Source: an uncultured bacterium
Lineage (GTDB): Bacteria; Verrucomicrobiota; Verrucomicrobiia; Opitutales; Intestinicryptomonadaceae
Reading direction: 5' to 3'
NCBI GenBank assembly: GCA_905214995.1
Contig: CAJMOT010000046.1
Span: forward strand, 1-15,018
DNA: 15,018 nucleotides
Part shown: one piece after another, positions 1 to 7,567 of the stretch
Numbering within the stretch: the stretch's first letter is position 1
Layout of the letters: each line of letters opens with the position of its first letter
Notes under the pieces: generated by a model
Seen by the model: the letters and a program-made list of their open reading frames with translations, nothing else
Told to the model about the DNA's origin: nothing
Databases searched by the model: none
Made by a program: the position numbers and the translations under genes

Positions 1-91
1 CCGCCCTGCCGCTCGCGCCCGCGCCGAAAATCGCGGCGTCGGCTCCGCCCGCGAGGGCCCTTATCTTTTCGAATTTCCCCGCGCTTTCCAT
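1..91 (-). CDS. murD: UDP-N-acetylmuramoylalanine--D-glutamate ligase, N-terminal fragment (runs off the left edge)
   Basis: Only about 30 codons are in the window. The ATG at 91-89 overlaps the mraY stop as TAATG, which implies translational coupling and fixes the start. The reading begins MESAGKFEKIRALAGG and reaches AIFGAGASGRA, the glycine-rich nucleotide-binding-like turn (G-x-G-x-S-G) found at the N-terminus of MurD, normally within the first 20-30 residues. MurD adds D-glutamate to UDP-MurNAc-L-Ala in the cytoplasm using ATP. A position directly after mraY is the usual dcw order and supports the call. The catalytic and ATP-binding domains lie outside the window, so intactness cannot be judged. 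The main alternative, another Rossmann-fold protein, is unlikely given the neighbours. Confidence 0.82.
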   Translation of the reverse strand, partial: MESAGKFEKIRALAGGADAAIFGAGASGRA

Positions 92-1191
92 TACCTGATT
101 TTGAGCGTTGCCAACCCCGCGAGCGCAAAGATCAGCGATAGAATCCAGAAGCGTATGACGACTTTCGTCTCCTTCCATCCCTTAATCTCAAAGTGGTGGT
201 GTATGGGCGACATCAAAAATATCCTTTTGCCGGTCGTCTTGTAGGATGCGACTTGCAGTATCACGCTCATGGCTTCGATTACGAATATCCCTCCGACGAT
301 TACGAGCGTGAACGGCTGGAGCGACATGAAGGCGGTTATCCCGATGAGCCCGCCGAGCGCGAGAGAGCCGGTGTCGCCCATGAACACTTCCGCGGGGTGG
401 GCGTTGTACCACAAAAAGGCCATCGACGCCCCGAGCAGGGCGCAGCACACGACGGTCATTTCGCCGGAGCCCGGAATGTAGCGCAGAAATAGGTACTCGG
501 CTGCGATAGAGTTTCCGGCGACATACGTGAACACGGCGTAGGCGAGGGCGGCGGAGACGGTGCAGCCGATGGCGAGCCCGTCTATGCCGTCGGTCAGGTT
601 GATGGCGTTGCTCGACCCCGCAAGCACGAGGAACATGAAGGCGAACATGAACCACAGCGGCATGCACGAAACCAGCGGATACTTCATAAACGGTATCCAG
701 AGCTCGCGCATTATGGAGGAGTATTCGGGGGAGAAAGAGAGTATCGCGCAGGCGGCGAGCGTCACAGCCGCCTGAACCGCGAGCTTCATTTTCCCCGACA
801 CCCCCTTGGGGTTTTTCTTGACGATTTTGAGGTAGTCGTCGGCGAACCCGAGAGCCGTGAGCGCCGAGTACACGAGCAGCGCGGTAAATACGAGCGCGTT
901 CATTCGCGCGAAGAGCACGCTCGACAGCGCGACCGCCGCGAATATGATAACCCCGCCCATCGTCGGGGTTCCCTTTTTGGATTCGTGCAGTTCGGCGAGC
1001 CTTCCGACCTCCTCCTTCGTCCGGAAGCTCTGCCCGAATTTTATGGCGCGCAAAACCCTTATGGCGCAGGGCGCCGAAGCCATGGCGACAAAAAACGCCA
1101 GCGCCGCCGCGCACGCGCACCTGAACGAAAGGTATTTGAAGAGGCGCAGCGGCCCGAAGTACGACTCAAAATCCGCGAGGTCGAAGAGCAT
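91..1191 (-). CDS. mraY: Phospho-N-acetylmuramoyl-pentapeptide-transferase (lipid I synthase)
   Basis: This 366-residue polytopic membrane protein transfers phospho-MurNAc-pentapeptide from UDP to undecaprenyl phosphate on the inner face of the cytoplasmic membrane, making lipid I. Family motifs are in order: KKGTPTMGG near residues 72-80, the catalytic aspartate pair ADDYLK (D118, D119), NLTDGIDG (198-205), FMGDTGSLALGG (270-281, with the D273 region) and SPIHHHFEIKGW (328-339). About ten hydrophobic segments separate them, and the length is normal (about 360). The first 20 residues (MLFDLADFESYFGPLRLFKY) are a short amphipathic lead-in of a kind I associate with Verrucomicrobiota; that link is from memory. 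The ATG at 1191-1189 overlaps the murF stop (TAATG), and the stop overlaps the murD start in the same way, so translation is probably coupled on both sides. Confidence 0.97.
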   Translation of the reverse strand: MLFDLADFESYFGPLRLFKYLSFRCACAAALAFFVAMASAPCAIRVLRAIKFGQSFRTKEEVGRLAELHESKKGTPTMGGVIIFAAVALSSVLFARMNALVFTALLVYSALTALGFADDYLKIVKKNPKGVSGKMKLAVQAAVTLAACAILSFSPEYSSIMRELWIPFMKYPLVSCMPLWFMFAFMFLVLAGSSNAINLTDGIDGLAIGCTVSAALAYAVFTYVAGNSIAAEYLFLRYIPGSGEMTVVCCALLGASMAFLWYNAHPAEVFMGDTGSLALGGLIGITAFMSLQPFTLVIVGGIFVIEAMSVILQVASYKTTGKRIFLMSPIHHHFEIKGWKETKVVIRFWILSLIFALAGLATLKIR

Positions 1192-2774
1192 TAGATGGTG
1201 TCCCTTTCGTCTTCGTCGTCTTCGTTTTCGTCCGCGATTTCGCCGTCGGAATCTTCGTCGTCGCCGAAATCTTCCCCGTCTTCAAACTCGTTCGCGCCCC
1301 CGTCGTCCCCGTCTGCTGAAAGCTCTGGTTCGGTTTCGGGCTCTTCCGGCTCCAGTTCGGGTTCATTCCGGCGCGATCCCTCGGAATCGAGGGCGGCGAG
1401 CGCGGCGGCGGGCAGGGCGTTTTCGAGCTCGCACACGCGGCTGCCCTTGGCGAACACCGCTCCCTTGAAGGACGCCACGAAATCTTTCGCCGAGGCGGAG
1501 TCCGCAAATATCTCTATCGCCTCTTCCGGCCACTGGGATTCGACCATTCCGAGCTTGTAGGTTTCGGCGTTTTCGCCGACGAGCGCCGCCCTGTCGCCCG
1601 CGCGGTAGGGCAGGTTGAAGCCTATCTCCTTGTGGTGGCGGTGCGCGGCGAGCCCCAGCTCCGCCATGGAGCCGAGCAGGAAGAGCCGCGGCGCGCCGCC
1701 GTCGGAAATTTTCAGGAAGTGCGCGAGGGCGTCTTTCATCGAAGTGGGGGAGGCGTTGTAGCAGTCCACGTAATAGAGGCTTTCGCCGGCGGAGGCGCAG
1801 AGCCCGCGCATGGGCAGCGGCGCAAAAGTTTCGGCGGCGACGGCGATCTGCTCCTCCCGCGCGCCGAGCATCAGCGCGGCGGCTATGGCGAGCATCGCGT
1901 TTTCGGTCATTCCCTGCGTCATCCTGCCGATCTCAAAGAAATATTCCGAACCCCCCTCGACGCACATGTCGACCCCGACGCTTTCGCCGCGCTCGGAGAG
2001 AGAGTACCTGAACACGAGGTCGGCCTTTATGTCGGGGGCGTCGGCTTTGGCGACTATCGCCTTTTTGCATTTGAGCTCGTCGAAGGATTTCCAGCTCAAA
2101 AGGTTGGAGTGCATAAGGCACCAGCCGCCGTTGGCGGCGTTGGCGGGGAGAATGGCCTTTTCTTTTGCGACGTTGGCGATCTCGCCGAACTTTTCGAGGT
2201 GCGAGAGCCCTACATTGGTTATTATCGCTATGTCCGGCGAAATTATTTCGGCGAGCTCCCTCATTTGCCCGGGCGCGGCGACGCCCGCCTCTATTATCGC
2301 GCACTGGTTCTGGCGCAGGTCGATTTTTGTGACGGTGAGCGGCACGCCGATTTCGTTGTTGAAATTCTTTTCCGTGACGAGCGGATTCTTCCACGCCACG
2401 AGCCGCGCGAGCATCTCCTTGGCGGAGGTCTTGCCGCAGGAGCCGGTTATCCCCACGACGGGGTTTTCAAACCTGAGCCTGTGGAATTTCGCGATAGACT
2501 GGAAAGCTTTCAGGGCGTCCTTTACGACTAGCACGGGGACGGGGAGGTCGAGGGGCCTTTCGGCTATCACCGCGCTCGCGCCGTTTTCGACCGCGCTCCG
2601 GGCGAAGTCGCAGCCGTCGCGCCCGCCTTTGAGGGCGACGAAGGCGAAGTCCTTTTCCATCTTTCTGCTGTCGGCGGAGAATCCGCGGATGTCGGTTTTG
2701 CGGGCCGAGCCTTCGGGCATTTTCCACGCGCCGCCCGTCCAGAGGCGCAAGTCGTCGAATTTGTAGAATGGCAT
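1191..2774 (-). CDS. murF: UDP-N-acetylmuramoyl-tripeptide--D-alanyl-D-alanine ligase with acidic C-terminal tail
   Basis: MurF adds D-Ala-D-Ala to UDP-MurNAc-tripeptide in the cytoplasm, the last soluble step of precursor synthesis. The 527 residues contain an N-terminal substrate domain (about 1-105), the ATP loop GITGSCGKTSAKEM (108-121), NFNNEIGVPL (137-146), TNVGLSHLEKFG (186-197) and, in the C-terminal half, YYVDCYNASPTSM. The segment usually read E-M/L-G-A-N-H in other MurF proteins is EAGVAA here, a visible departure. The core ends near residue 465. Beyond it is a 62-residue tail made half of Asp and Glu, with Pro-Glu repeats first and then D/E runs; the E. coli enzyme, at about 452 residues, has no such tail. 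The start lies one base after the murE stop (TGA-C-ATG) and the stop overlaps the mraY ATG, so the tail is genuinely in frame and not a run-on past a lost stop. Confidence 0.96.
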   Translation of the reverse strand: MPFYKFDDLRLWTGGAWKMPEGSARKTDIRGFSADSRKMEKDFAFVALKGGRDGCDFARSAVENGASAVIAERPLDLPVPVLVVKDALKAFQSIAKFHRLRFENPVVGITGSCGKTSAKEMLARLVAWKNPLVTEKNFNNEIGVPLTVTKIDLRQNQCAIIEAGVAAPGQMRELAEIISPDIAIITNVGLSHLEKFGEIANVAKEKAILPANAANGGWCLMHSNLLSWKSFDELKCKKAIVAKADAPDIKADLVFRYSLSERGESVGVDMCVEGGSEYFFEIGRMTQGMTENAMLAIAAALMLGAREEQIAVAAETFAPLPMRGLCASAGESLYYVDCYNASPTSMKDALAHFLKISDGGAPRLFLLGSMAELGLAAHRHHKEIGFNLPYRAGDRAALVGENAETYKLGMVESQWPEEAIEIFADSASAKDFVASFKGAVFAKGSRVCELENALPAAALAALDSEGSRRNEPELEPEEPETEPELSADGDDGGANEFEDGEDFGDDEDSDGEIADENEDDEDERDTI

Positions 2775-2775
2775 G

Positions 2776-4353
2776 TCAAACGAGTCCTTTGAGGTTAAGG
2801 AGCTCTTCGGCGACGCGCTTGTCGTCGAAGGGGATTATGGTGTCTCCGAGTTCCTGGAAAGTTTCGTGGCCCTTGCCGGCTATGAGTATGCAGTCGCCTT
2901 TGGCCGCGCAGTCGATGGCGAGGTTTATCGCCCTGCGGCGGTCTTCCACGAACGCTATGCGGGCGGGATCCATCACGCCCTCTTTCATGTCGCCGAATAT
3001 GCGCGCAAGCGGCTCTCCGCGCGGGTTGTCGGAGGTCGCCCACGCGATGTCGGCGTATTCCTGCACGACTTTCGTCATCTTGGCCCTCTTCGACCTGTCG
3101 CGCTTCCCGCCGCAGCCGAACACCACGAGCAGCCGGTTCTTGACGACTTTTCTGAGCATCGAGAGCCCGTTTTTGAGGGCGTCGTCGGTGTGGGCGTAGT
3201 CGACGAATATGTCGAAGTCGGCGGGGCCGGAAACCTTTTGCATTCTCCCCGGGACGCCGCGGAAATTTTTCAGCGCCTCGACCGCCTTTCCGACGTCTCC
3301 GCCGGAGGCGTATGTCATGGCGAGGGCGGCGAGCGCGTTCGAGACGTTGTAGTGGCCCGGCATTCTTATGGAGGCTTTCGCCCTCCCGCCCGGCCAGACG
3401 AGCTCAAATTCGGAGAGTCCCGGCAGCAGTTTGAGATTTTCGGCGCGGATTTGCGCGTCGGCGGATTCTATCCCGAAGCTCGCCAGGCGCACGGACGGGT
3501 CGAGGCGTTCGGCGATTCGCCTGCCGTAGGGGTCGTCGAAATTTATGACGGCGTTTTTGGGCAGCGACCCGAGCCCGCCCGTGAACATGGACGCCTTCGT
3601 CTCAAAGTAGGACTCCATCGTCTTGTGGTAGTCCATGTGGTCCTGCGTGAGGTTGAGGAAGCACGCGCAGTCCAAATGGACGCCGTTGGCGCGCTTTTGC
3701 GCTATGGCGTGCGAGCTGATTTCCATCGCCGCGGCCTTGCAGGAGCAGTTGCGCATCTGGCTGAGCATCGCGTGGAGCTCGAGCGCGTCGGGGGTAGTGC
3801 GGCTTGCGGGCAGGCATCTGCCGCCGAGGTCGTAGTGTATGGTGCCGATTACGCCGCACTTTTGCCCCGAGGCGTTGAGGATAGCCTGGAGCATCCAGGT
3901 GACGCTCGTCTTGCCGTTCGTGCCTGTGACGCCGAAAGTTTTCAGAGACTCGTCGGGGCTGGCGTAAAAGCTCTTCGCGGCGGCGGGGAGGGCGGCGGGC
4001 ATGCTCTCCACCTGAATCCACGCCGCGGGGAAGTACTTGGGACAGGGCTTTTCGGAGACTACCGCAACCGCCCCCCTGTGGGCCGCCTCCTCGACGAATA
4101 TGTTTCCGTCGGTCGTAAACCCGCTTACGGCAAAGAACGCCGACGAGGGCGCGACCCTGCGGCTGTCCGCAATGAGGCTTTTTATCTCGGCGCTTTTGTC
4201 GCCCGTTATTTTGACGGCTTTTACCGCCCTGGCGAGGTCTTCGGCGGTGTAGGCCGGCCTGCCGCCCTCGCCGCCCGCGAAGGCGAGCGCGCCGAACCGG
4301 TTGCGCGCCCCGCAGAGGCAAATGAGACTGTCCAAATTTGAAAAACCTATCAT
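2776..4353 (-). CDS. murE: UDP-N-acetylmuramoyl-L-alanyl-D-glutamate--2,6-diaminopimelate ligase
   Basis: MurE adds the third stem-peptide residue to UDP-MurNAc-L-Ala-D-Glu in the cytoplasm. Over 525 residues it shows the ATP loop GVTGTNGKTS (141-150), EISSHA (211-216), the YFETKASMF segment with K253 as the likely carbamylated lysine, GHYNVSNALAA (333-343), DYAHTDDALK (385-394), SDNPRGEP (441-448) and AGKGHE (492-497). DNPR is the established signature of enzymes that select meso-diaminopimelate rather than lysine, so the wall is inferred to be DAP-type. The chosen ATG (4353-4351) lies 5 bases after the ftsI stop with a GGAAAGG-type ribosome site inside ftsI. The open frame extends upstream to 4914 but that part only shadows ftsI. 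About 35 N-terminal residues, including a LICLCG patch, precede the usual family start and look weakly conserved. Confidence 0.97.
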   Translation of the reverse strand: MIGFSNLDSLICLCGARNRFGALAFAGGEGGRPAYTAEDLARAVKAVKITGDKSAEIKSLIADSRRVAPSSAFFAVSGFTTDGNIFVEEAAHRGAVAVVSEKPCPKYFPAAWIQVESMPAALPAAAKSFYASPDESLKTFGVTGTNGKTSVTWMLQAILNASGQKCGVIGTIHYDLGGRCLPASRTTPDALELHAMLSQMRNCSCKAAAMEISSHAIAQKRANGVHLDCACFLNLTQDHMDYHKTMESYFETKASMFTGGLGSLPKNAVINFDDPYGRRIAERLDPSVRLASFGIESADAQIRAENLKLLPGLSEFELVWPGGRAKASIRMPGHYNVSNALAALAMTYASGGDVGKAVEALKNFRGVPGRMQKVSGPADFDIFVDYAHTDDALKNGLSMLRKVVKNRLLVVFGCGGKRDRSKRAKMTKVVQEYADIAWATSDNPRGEPLARIFGDMKEGVMDPARIAFVEDRRRAINLAIDCAAKGDCILIAGKGHETFQELGDTIIPFDDKRVAEELLNLKGLV

Positions 4354-4358
4354 AAAAT

Positions 4359-6137
4359 TTACAAGCCTTTCCAGGCCACCTTCTTTTCGAATTCCTCGTC
4401 CGTCTGTATCCCGAGGTATTTCGCCGCCTGTTCTGCGAGCTCCCTGAACGCGGGGGCGGCGACTACGCCGCCGTATCCGACGCCCTTCATCTTGGGGGAA
4501 TCCACGACTACCGTTATCAGAAGCCTCGGCCTCTGGGCGGGGAAAAATCCGGTGAACGAGGCCACGTGCCGGCGCGTGCTGTACGCCCCGTTTATTATTT
4601 TTTGCGACGTGCCCGTCTTGCCCGCCACCTTGAATCCCTTCAATTGCGCCCTGCGCGCGGTGCCGTCGTCGCTGACGACCTCCGAGAGCATTTCGCCCAT
4701 GAGGGCGGCTATTTTCGCCGAAACCACCCGCCTGACTCCGCGCGGGGGATAGAGGATTTTTGTCTCTCCGTCCGAATCGTACACCCTGCGCACGAGCTGC
4801 GGCTGCATGTATATGCCCTGGTTTGCGATTACCCCCATGGCGCAGTGGACTTGCAGGGGCGTCGCGGCGACGGCGTGGCCCATCGGCAGGCGCGTTATCG
4901 TCAGCCCGTCCCACTCGGAGACCTTGCGGAGGGTTCCCGCGATTTCGCCGGTGAGCCCTATGTCGGTTTTCTTTCCGTACCCGAACGCGCTCGCGTAGTC
5001 GTATAGGGTTTTTTCGCCGATTATCATGCCGAGCTGCGCGGAGCCCTTGTTGCTGCTCTTTCTCACTATGTCGCGCACGGTGAGCGTTCCCATGGGGTGC
5101 GCCTCTTTGGGCAGGCGCAGCGCCTTGCCCTTGTACATGGCCGTCTGGGCGTTGCAGTCGAACTTGTCCTCGGGTCCGACCGCGCCCTCGTTGAGCGCCG
5201 CGGAGACGGGGACGATTTTGAACGTGGAGCCGGGCTCATACTGGTCGGAAATCGCGCGGTTGCGCAGGGCGTCCTGCCCGAATTTGTTGAAGTCGTTGGG
5301 GTCGAAGTCGGGGGAGCTCGCCATTGCGAGGATGTAGCCGGTGGACGGGTCGCTAACTATTATCGAGGCGAAGTCCGGATTGTATTCGCGCGCGATTTTC
5401 GCGAGCTGTCTTTGCGCCATCTCCTGGATTGCGGAGTCTATCGTCAGCTGCACGTTCAGACCGTCCGCGGGCTTGACCTTCCTTTCGCGGAACTCGGGGC
5501 GCTCCCTCCGCCTGCCGTCGCGCTCGGTCTCTATCCAGCCGTCCTGCCCGCGCATGTAGAAGTCGAATTGCTTCTCTATCCCCATGACGGGCGAAAATTC
5601 GCGGTTGACGAATCCGACCGCGTGCGAGGCGAGCCTTCCCTGGGGATACGCGCGCACGTATTTCCTGTTGCCGTATATGCCCTTGATTTTGAGCGACGCT
5701 ATCCTCTCGTAGACGGGTTCGGGCAGGGAGTCGGCGAGCTTCTCCCAGCGGCGAGGTTCGGAGTTTTTCGGCGAGCATTTCTCCGCGAGCTCTTCGTGCG
5801 CCATGGAGAGCAGGGAGGCGGCGGTTTTGAGTTTTTCGAGGTTTTCGGGAGTTGGCTTGAAGTCGATTTGGTCGACTCCGAGGTCTATAACGGGGCGGCT
5901 TGTGGCCATTATGTTGCCGCGGGAGTCGGTGATGTCGCCGCGGCGCGCCTTTATGACGTCAAGCCTGTTGCGCGCCTTTTCGGTTGCCTCGGCGCTCTCG
6001 GGGCCGCGCACGACGTGCAGAAAGTAAAGCCTGCATGCGACGGCGCAAAAGAGAAGCGCGACGGCGGAGGCGACGAAAGCGAACCGTTTCGGCGATATGA
6101 ATATGGACGAAGCCGACGACTGCCTTCTCCTTCTCAT
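4359..6137 (-). CDS. ftsI: Septal class B penicillin-binding protein (peptidoglycan transpeptidase, FtsI/PBP3-like)
   Basis: This 592-residue protein is a bitopic D,D-transpeptidase that cross-links septal peptidoglycan in the periplasm. A basic cytosolic start (MRRRR) is followed by one membrane helix (about 19-41), then the class B dimerisation or pedestal region with ARRGDITDSRGNIMA (64-78), and the transpeptidase domain with the three active-site motifs: S304-T-F-K307 (SxxK), S361-S-N363 (SxN) and K507-T-G-T510 (KTGT). The order and spacing are complete, so it should be active. No PASTA repeats follow. The ATG at 6137-6135 overlaps the TGA of the ftsL-like gene (ATGA), and the stop lies 5 bases before murE. 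Its place between ftsL and murE is the canonical position of the division-specific PBP; SpoVD-like sporulation use is unlikely in this lineage. Confidence 0.95.
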   Translation of the reverse strand: MRRRRQSSASSIFISPKRFAFVASAVALLFCAVACRLYFLHVVRGPESAEATEKARNRLDVIKARRGDITDSRGNIMATSRPVIDLGVDQIDFKPTPENLEKLKTAASLLSMAHEELAEKCSPKNSEPRRWEKLADSLPEPVYERIASLKIKGIYGNRKYVRAYPQGRLASHAVGFVNREFSPVMGIEKQFDFYMRGQDGWIETERDGRRRERPEFRERKVKPADGLNVQLTIDSAIQEMAQRQLAKIAREYNPDFASIIVSDPSTGYILAMASSPDFDPNDFNKFGQDALRNRAISDQYEPGSTFKIVPVSAALNEGAVGPEDKFDCNAQTAMYKGKALRLPKEAHPMGTLTVRDIVRKSSNKGSAQLGMIIGEKTLYDYASAFGYGKKTDIGLTGEIAGTLRKVSEWDGLTITRLPMGHAVAATPLQVHCAMGVIANQGIYMQPQLVRRVYDSDGETKILYPPRGVRRVVSAKIAALMGEMLSEVVSDDGTARRAQLKGFKVAGKTGTSQKIINGAYSTRRHVASFTGFFPAQRPRLLITVVVDSPKMKGVGYGGVVAAPAFRELAEQAAKYLGIQTDEEFEKKVAWKGL

Positions 6138-6490
6138 TTCGCGGTTTCTTCGGGCGTCCTGAACGACAGCACGCCGTTTTCGCGGAATTCAACCCTTCCG
6201 CCGTCAAAGTTTTCGTATGCCCACACGATCCCCTTTTCGGAGGGCTGCCCCATTCTCCCCGCGCGGATTGAGAGGACTGAGGGGCTCTCCTGCCTGGCGA
6301 TTTTCACCGAGAGCTCCTCGTTGTCGCGGCGCAGGCGCGAGATTTCCAGCTCGTTCAGGCGGACCGCGTTGGCTATTTCGACCTTGCGCTGGCGTTCGAG
6401 CGAAATGGCGAATGCGCCGGCGGTTCCCGTCATTGCGAGAGCCGCCGCGAGGACGGCAATTATTTTCTTTTCGAGACGCGCTTCGCCCAT
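6134..6490 (-). CDS. ftsL: FtsL-like cell division protein
   Basis: This is a 118-residue bitopic protein with a short charged cytosolic start (MGEARLEKK), one membrane helix (about 10-30) and a periplasmic heptad-type coiled coil (about 31-67, with LERQRKVE, LNELEISRLRRDNEELSVKIARQ). A short tail starting SPSVLSIRAGRMGQPSEKGIVW matches the pattern of FtsL tails, where a small helix ends in a G-M/L-x-x-P turn. FtsL sequences are poorly conserved, so the call rests on size, topology, coiled coil and position between rsmH and ftsI. By family role it joins FtsB and FtsQ (DivIC, DivIB) to activate FtsWI at the septum. The ATG is 2 bases after the rsmH stop and is preceded by a strong AGGAAGGA ribosome site; the stop overlaps ftsI as ATGA. 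About 25 extra residues after the FtsL-like tail (NFDGGRVEFRENGVLSF onward) are of unknown role. Confidence 0.8.
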   Translation of the reverse strand: MGEARLEKKIIAVLAAALAMTGTAGAFAISLERQRKVEIANAVRLNELEISRLRRDNEELSVKIARQESPSVLSIRAGRMGQPSEKGIVWAYENFDGGRVEFRENGVLSFRTPEETAK

Positions 6491-6492
6491 GG

Positions 6493-7446
6493 TCAGTCCT
6501 TCCTGATTGCCCGCAGCTTCGCGCTGCGGCTTCTCGGGTTTTCCGCGGTTTCGGCTTCGGACGGGACGGCCGGTTTGCGCGTGAGCGGCGTGGCGAGTTT
6601 CACCCTGTCCTGCGCGAAAGATCGGTCGTGCCTGTCCTCCGGCAGGCCCGCGAGTTTCTTGAAAAATCTCTTCACAATCCTGTCTTCGAGGGAGTGGAAG
6701 CTTATGGCCGCGAGAACCCCGCCGCGCGAGAGCAGCCCGAATGCGTCGGGAAGGGCGCGGGAAATCTCGCCGAGCTCGTCGTTGACGGCTATGCGCAGCG
6801 CCTGAAAAGCGCGGGTGGCGGGATGGATTTTTTCGCGGTTTTGGCGGGGGAGGGCGCTTTCCACGGCTTTCGCGAGGTCGAGCGTCGTCTTGAGCTCGCC
6901 CGATTCGGCGGCGGACTTTATCGCGCGCGCGACTTTCGCAAAAGCCCGCTCCTGCCCGTATTCGCGCAAAATTTTGGCGAGCTCGAACTCCGCAAGCGAG
7001 TTTATGAGATCGAGCGCGGTGGGCCCTTTGGAGGAGTCCATTCGCATGTCGAGCGGCCCCGCGCGCATGAGCGAGAAGCCGCGCCCGGCCTCGTCGAGCT
7101 GGAAGGAGGATACGCCGAAATCAAAGAGGATTCCGGCGTATCCGTTTTCGGTTTGCAGCTTGCAAATTTCTGAAAAATTTGCGCGTACGAAGCGGAAGCG
7201 GCCGGGGAAGAGCCTTTTCAGCTCCTCCGCGCGCGCGACGGCGGACGGGTCGCGGTCGACGGCGGTCACCCGGCAGTCCGCGCTTTCGAGAATCGCGCGC
7301 GTGTGGCCGCCGCCCCCAAAAGTGCAGTCGAGGTATTCCAATCCGTCCTTGGGCGACAAAATCTCGACAGCCTCTTTCAGCATCACGGGGCGGTGCCCGC
7401 GACGTTCCGCGCAATTTTGGAGGCTGTCATATTTCGGATTGGTCAT
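6493..7446 (-). CDS. rsmH: 16S rRNA (cytosine-1402-N4)-methyltransferase
   Basis: RsmH (MraW) uses S-adenosylmethionine to N4-methylate C1402 of 16S rRNA in the ribosomal P site. The 317-residue protein has the usual length. Motifs: HRPVMLKEAVEIL (18-30), the SAM loop LDCTFGGGGHTRAIL (39-53), DFGVSSFQLDEAGRGFS (109-125), PLDMRMD (131-137), HPATRAFQALRIAVNDEL (208-225), SFHSLEDRIVKRFF (249-262) and the C-terminal NPRSRSAKLRAIRK (303-316). All are intact. The ATG at 7446 gives the expected family N-terminus but lacks a clear Shine-Dalgarno sequence; a GC-rich stem lies just upstream. It follows mraZ in the normal dcw order, but with an unusually long 121-base gap in an otherwise packed operon. 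Confidence 0.97.
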   Translation of the reverse strand: MTNPKYDSLQNCAERRGHRPVMLKEAVEILSPKDGLEYLDCTFGGGGHTRAILESADCRVTAVDRDPSAVARAEELKRLFPGRFRFVRANFSEICKLQTENGYAGILFDFGVSSFQLDEAGRGFSLMRAGPLDMRMDSSKGPTALDLINSLAEFELAKILREYGQERAFAKVARAIKSAAESGELKTTLDLAKAVESALPRQNREKIHPATRAFQALRIAVNDELGEISRALPDAFGLLSRGGVLAAISFHSLEDRIVKRFFKKLAGLPEDRHDRSFAQDRVKLATPLTRKPAVPSEAETAENPRSRSAKLRAIRKD

Positions 7447-7558
7447 TTTCGATTTTGCGCCCGCAGGGCGCCCTGAAAACCACAGAATTTCGCCCCCGTT
7501 TGCGTGGGTAGTAGCCCGGGCGTTTTATCGCGCGGGCGGCGGGTTCGATGGTCTTCAT
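7427..7558 (-). CDS. Candidate 43-residue basic small ORF between mraZ and rsmH
   Basis: I do not recognise this product and the call is tentative. An ATG at 7558-7556, nine bases after the mraZ stop, opens a 43-codon frame (MKTIEPAARAIKRPGYYPRK at the start, KIENDQSEI at the end). It stops at TGA 7429-7427, inside the rsmH coding start in a different frame, so the two would overlap by 20 bases. The peptide is strongly basic, with a central YYPRKRGR patch, and has no membrane segment. No ribosome site precedes the ATG; reinitiation after mraZ would be needed. It is supported by filling nearly all of an otherwise unexplained gap in a tightly packed operon, with overlap to the next gene. Against it are the missing Shine-Dalgarno, the short length and a stem-loop in its 3' part. 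The DNA may simply be a structured leader for rsmH. Confidence 0.3.
   Translation of the reverse strand: MKTIEPAARAIKRPGYYPRKRGRNSVVFRAPCGRKIENDQSEI
7457..7475 (-). promoter_or_regulatory. Alternative GC-rich stem-loops just upstream of rsmH
   Basis: Two overlapping perfect inverted repeats lie 11-29 bases before the rsmH ATG. One is a 12-bp palindrome (CAGGGCGCCCTG, 7464-7475). The other is a 6-bp all-GC stem with a 3-base loop (GCGCCC-TGC-GGGCGC on the minus strand, 7471-7457). They share bases, so an RNA could form only one at a time. On the minus strand the second is followed by AAAA, not U, so it is not a terminator. A role in limiting rsmH translation is inference. Confidence 0.4.
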
Positions 7559-7567
7559 ATGAAATTG

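Noticed and set aside
1194..1379. Frameshift or lost stop producing the MurF tail
   Set aside because: The stop overlaps the mraY ATG in the standard coupled arrangement and the tail has a coherent D/E/P composition in the murF frame.
2773..4341. 522-codon plus-strand open frame opposite murE
   Set aside because: Shadow of murE caused by GC-biased third positions; no domain recognised and no ribosome site.
5097..6506. 469-codon plus-strand open frame opposite ftsI and ftsL
   Set aside because: Shadow of two convincing genes; it crosses their junction and has no recognisable motif.
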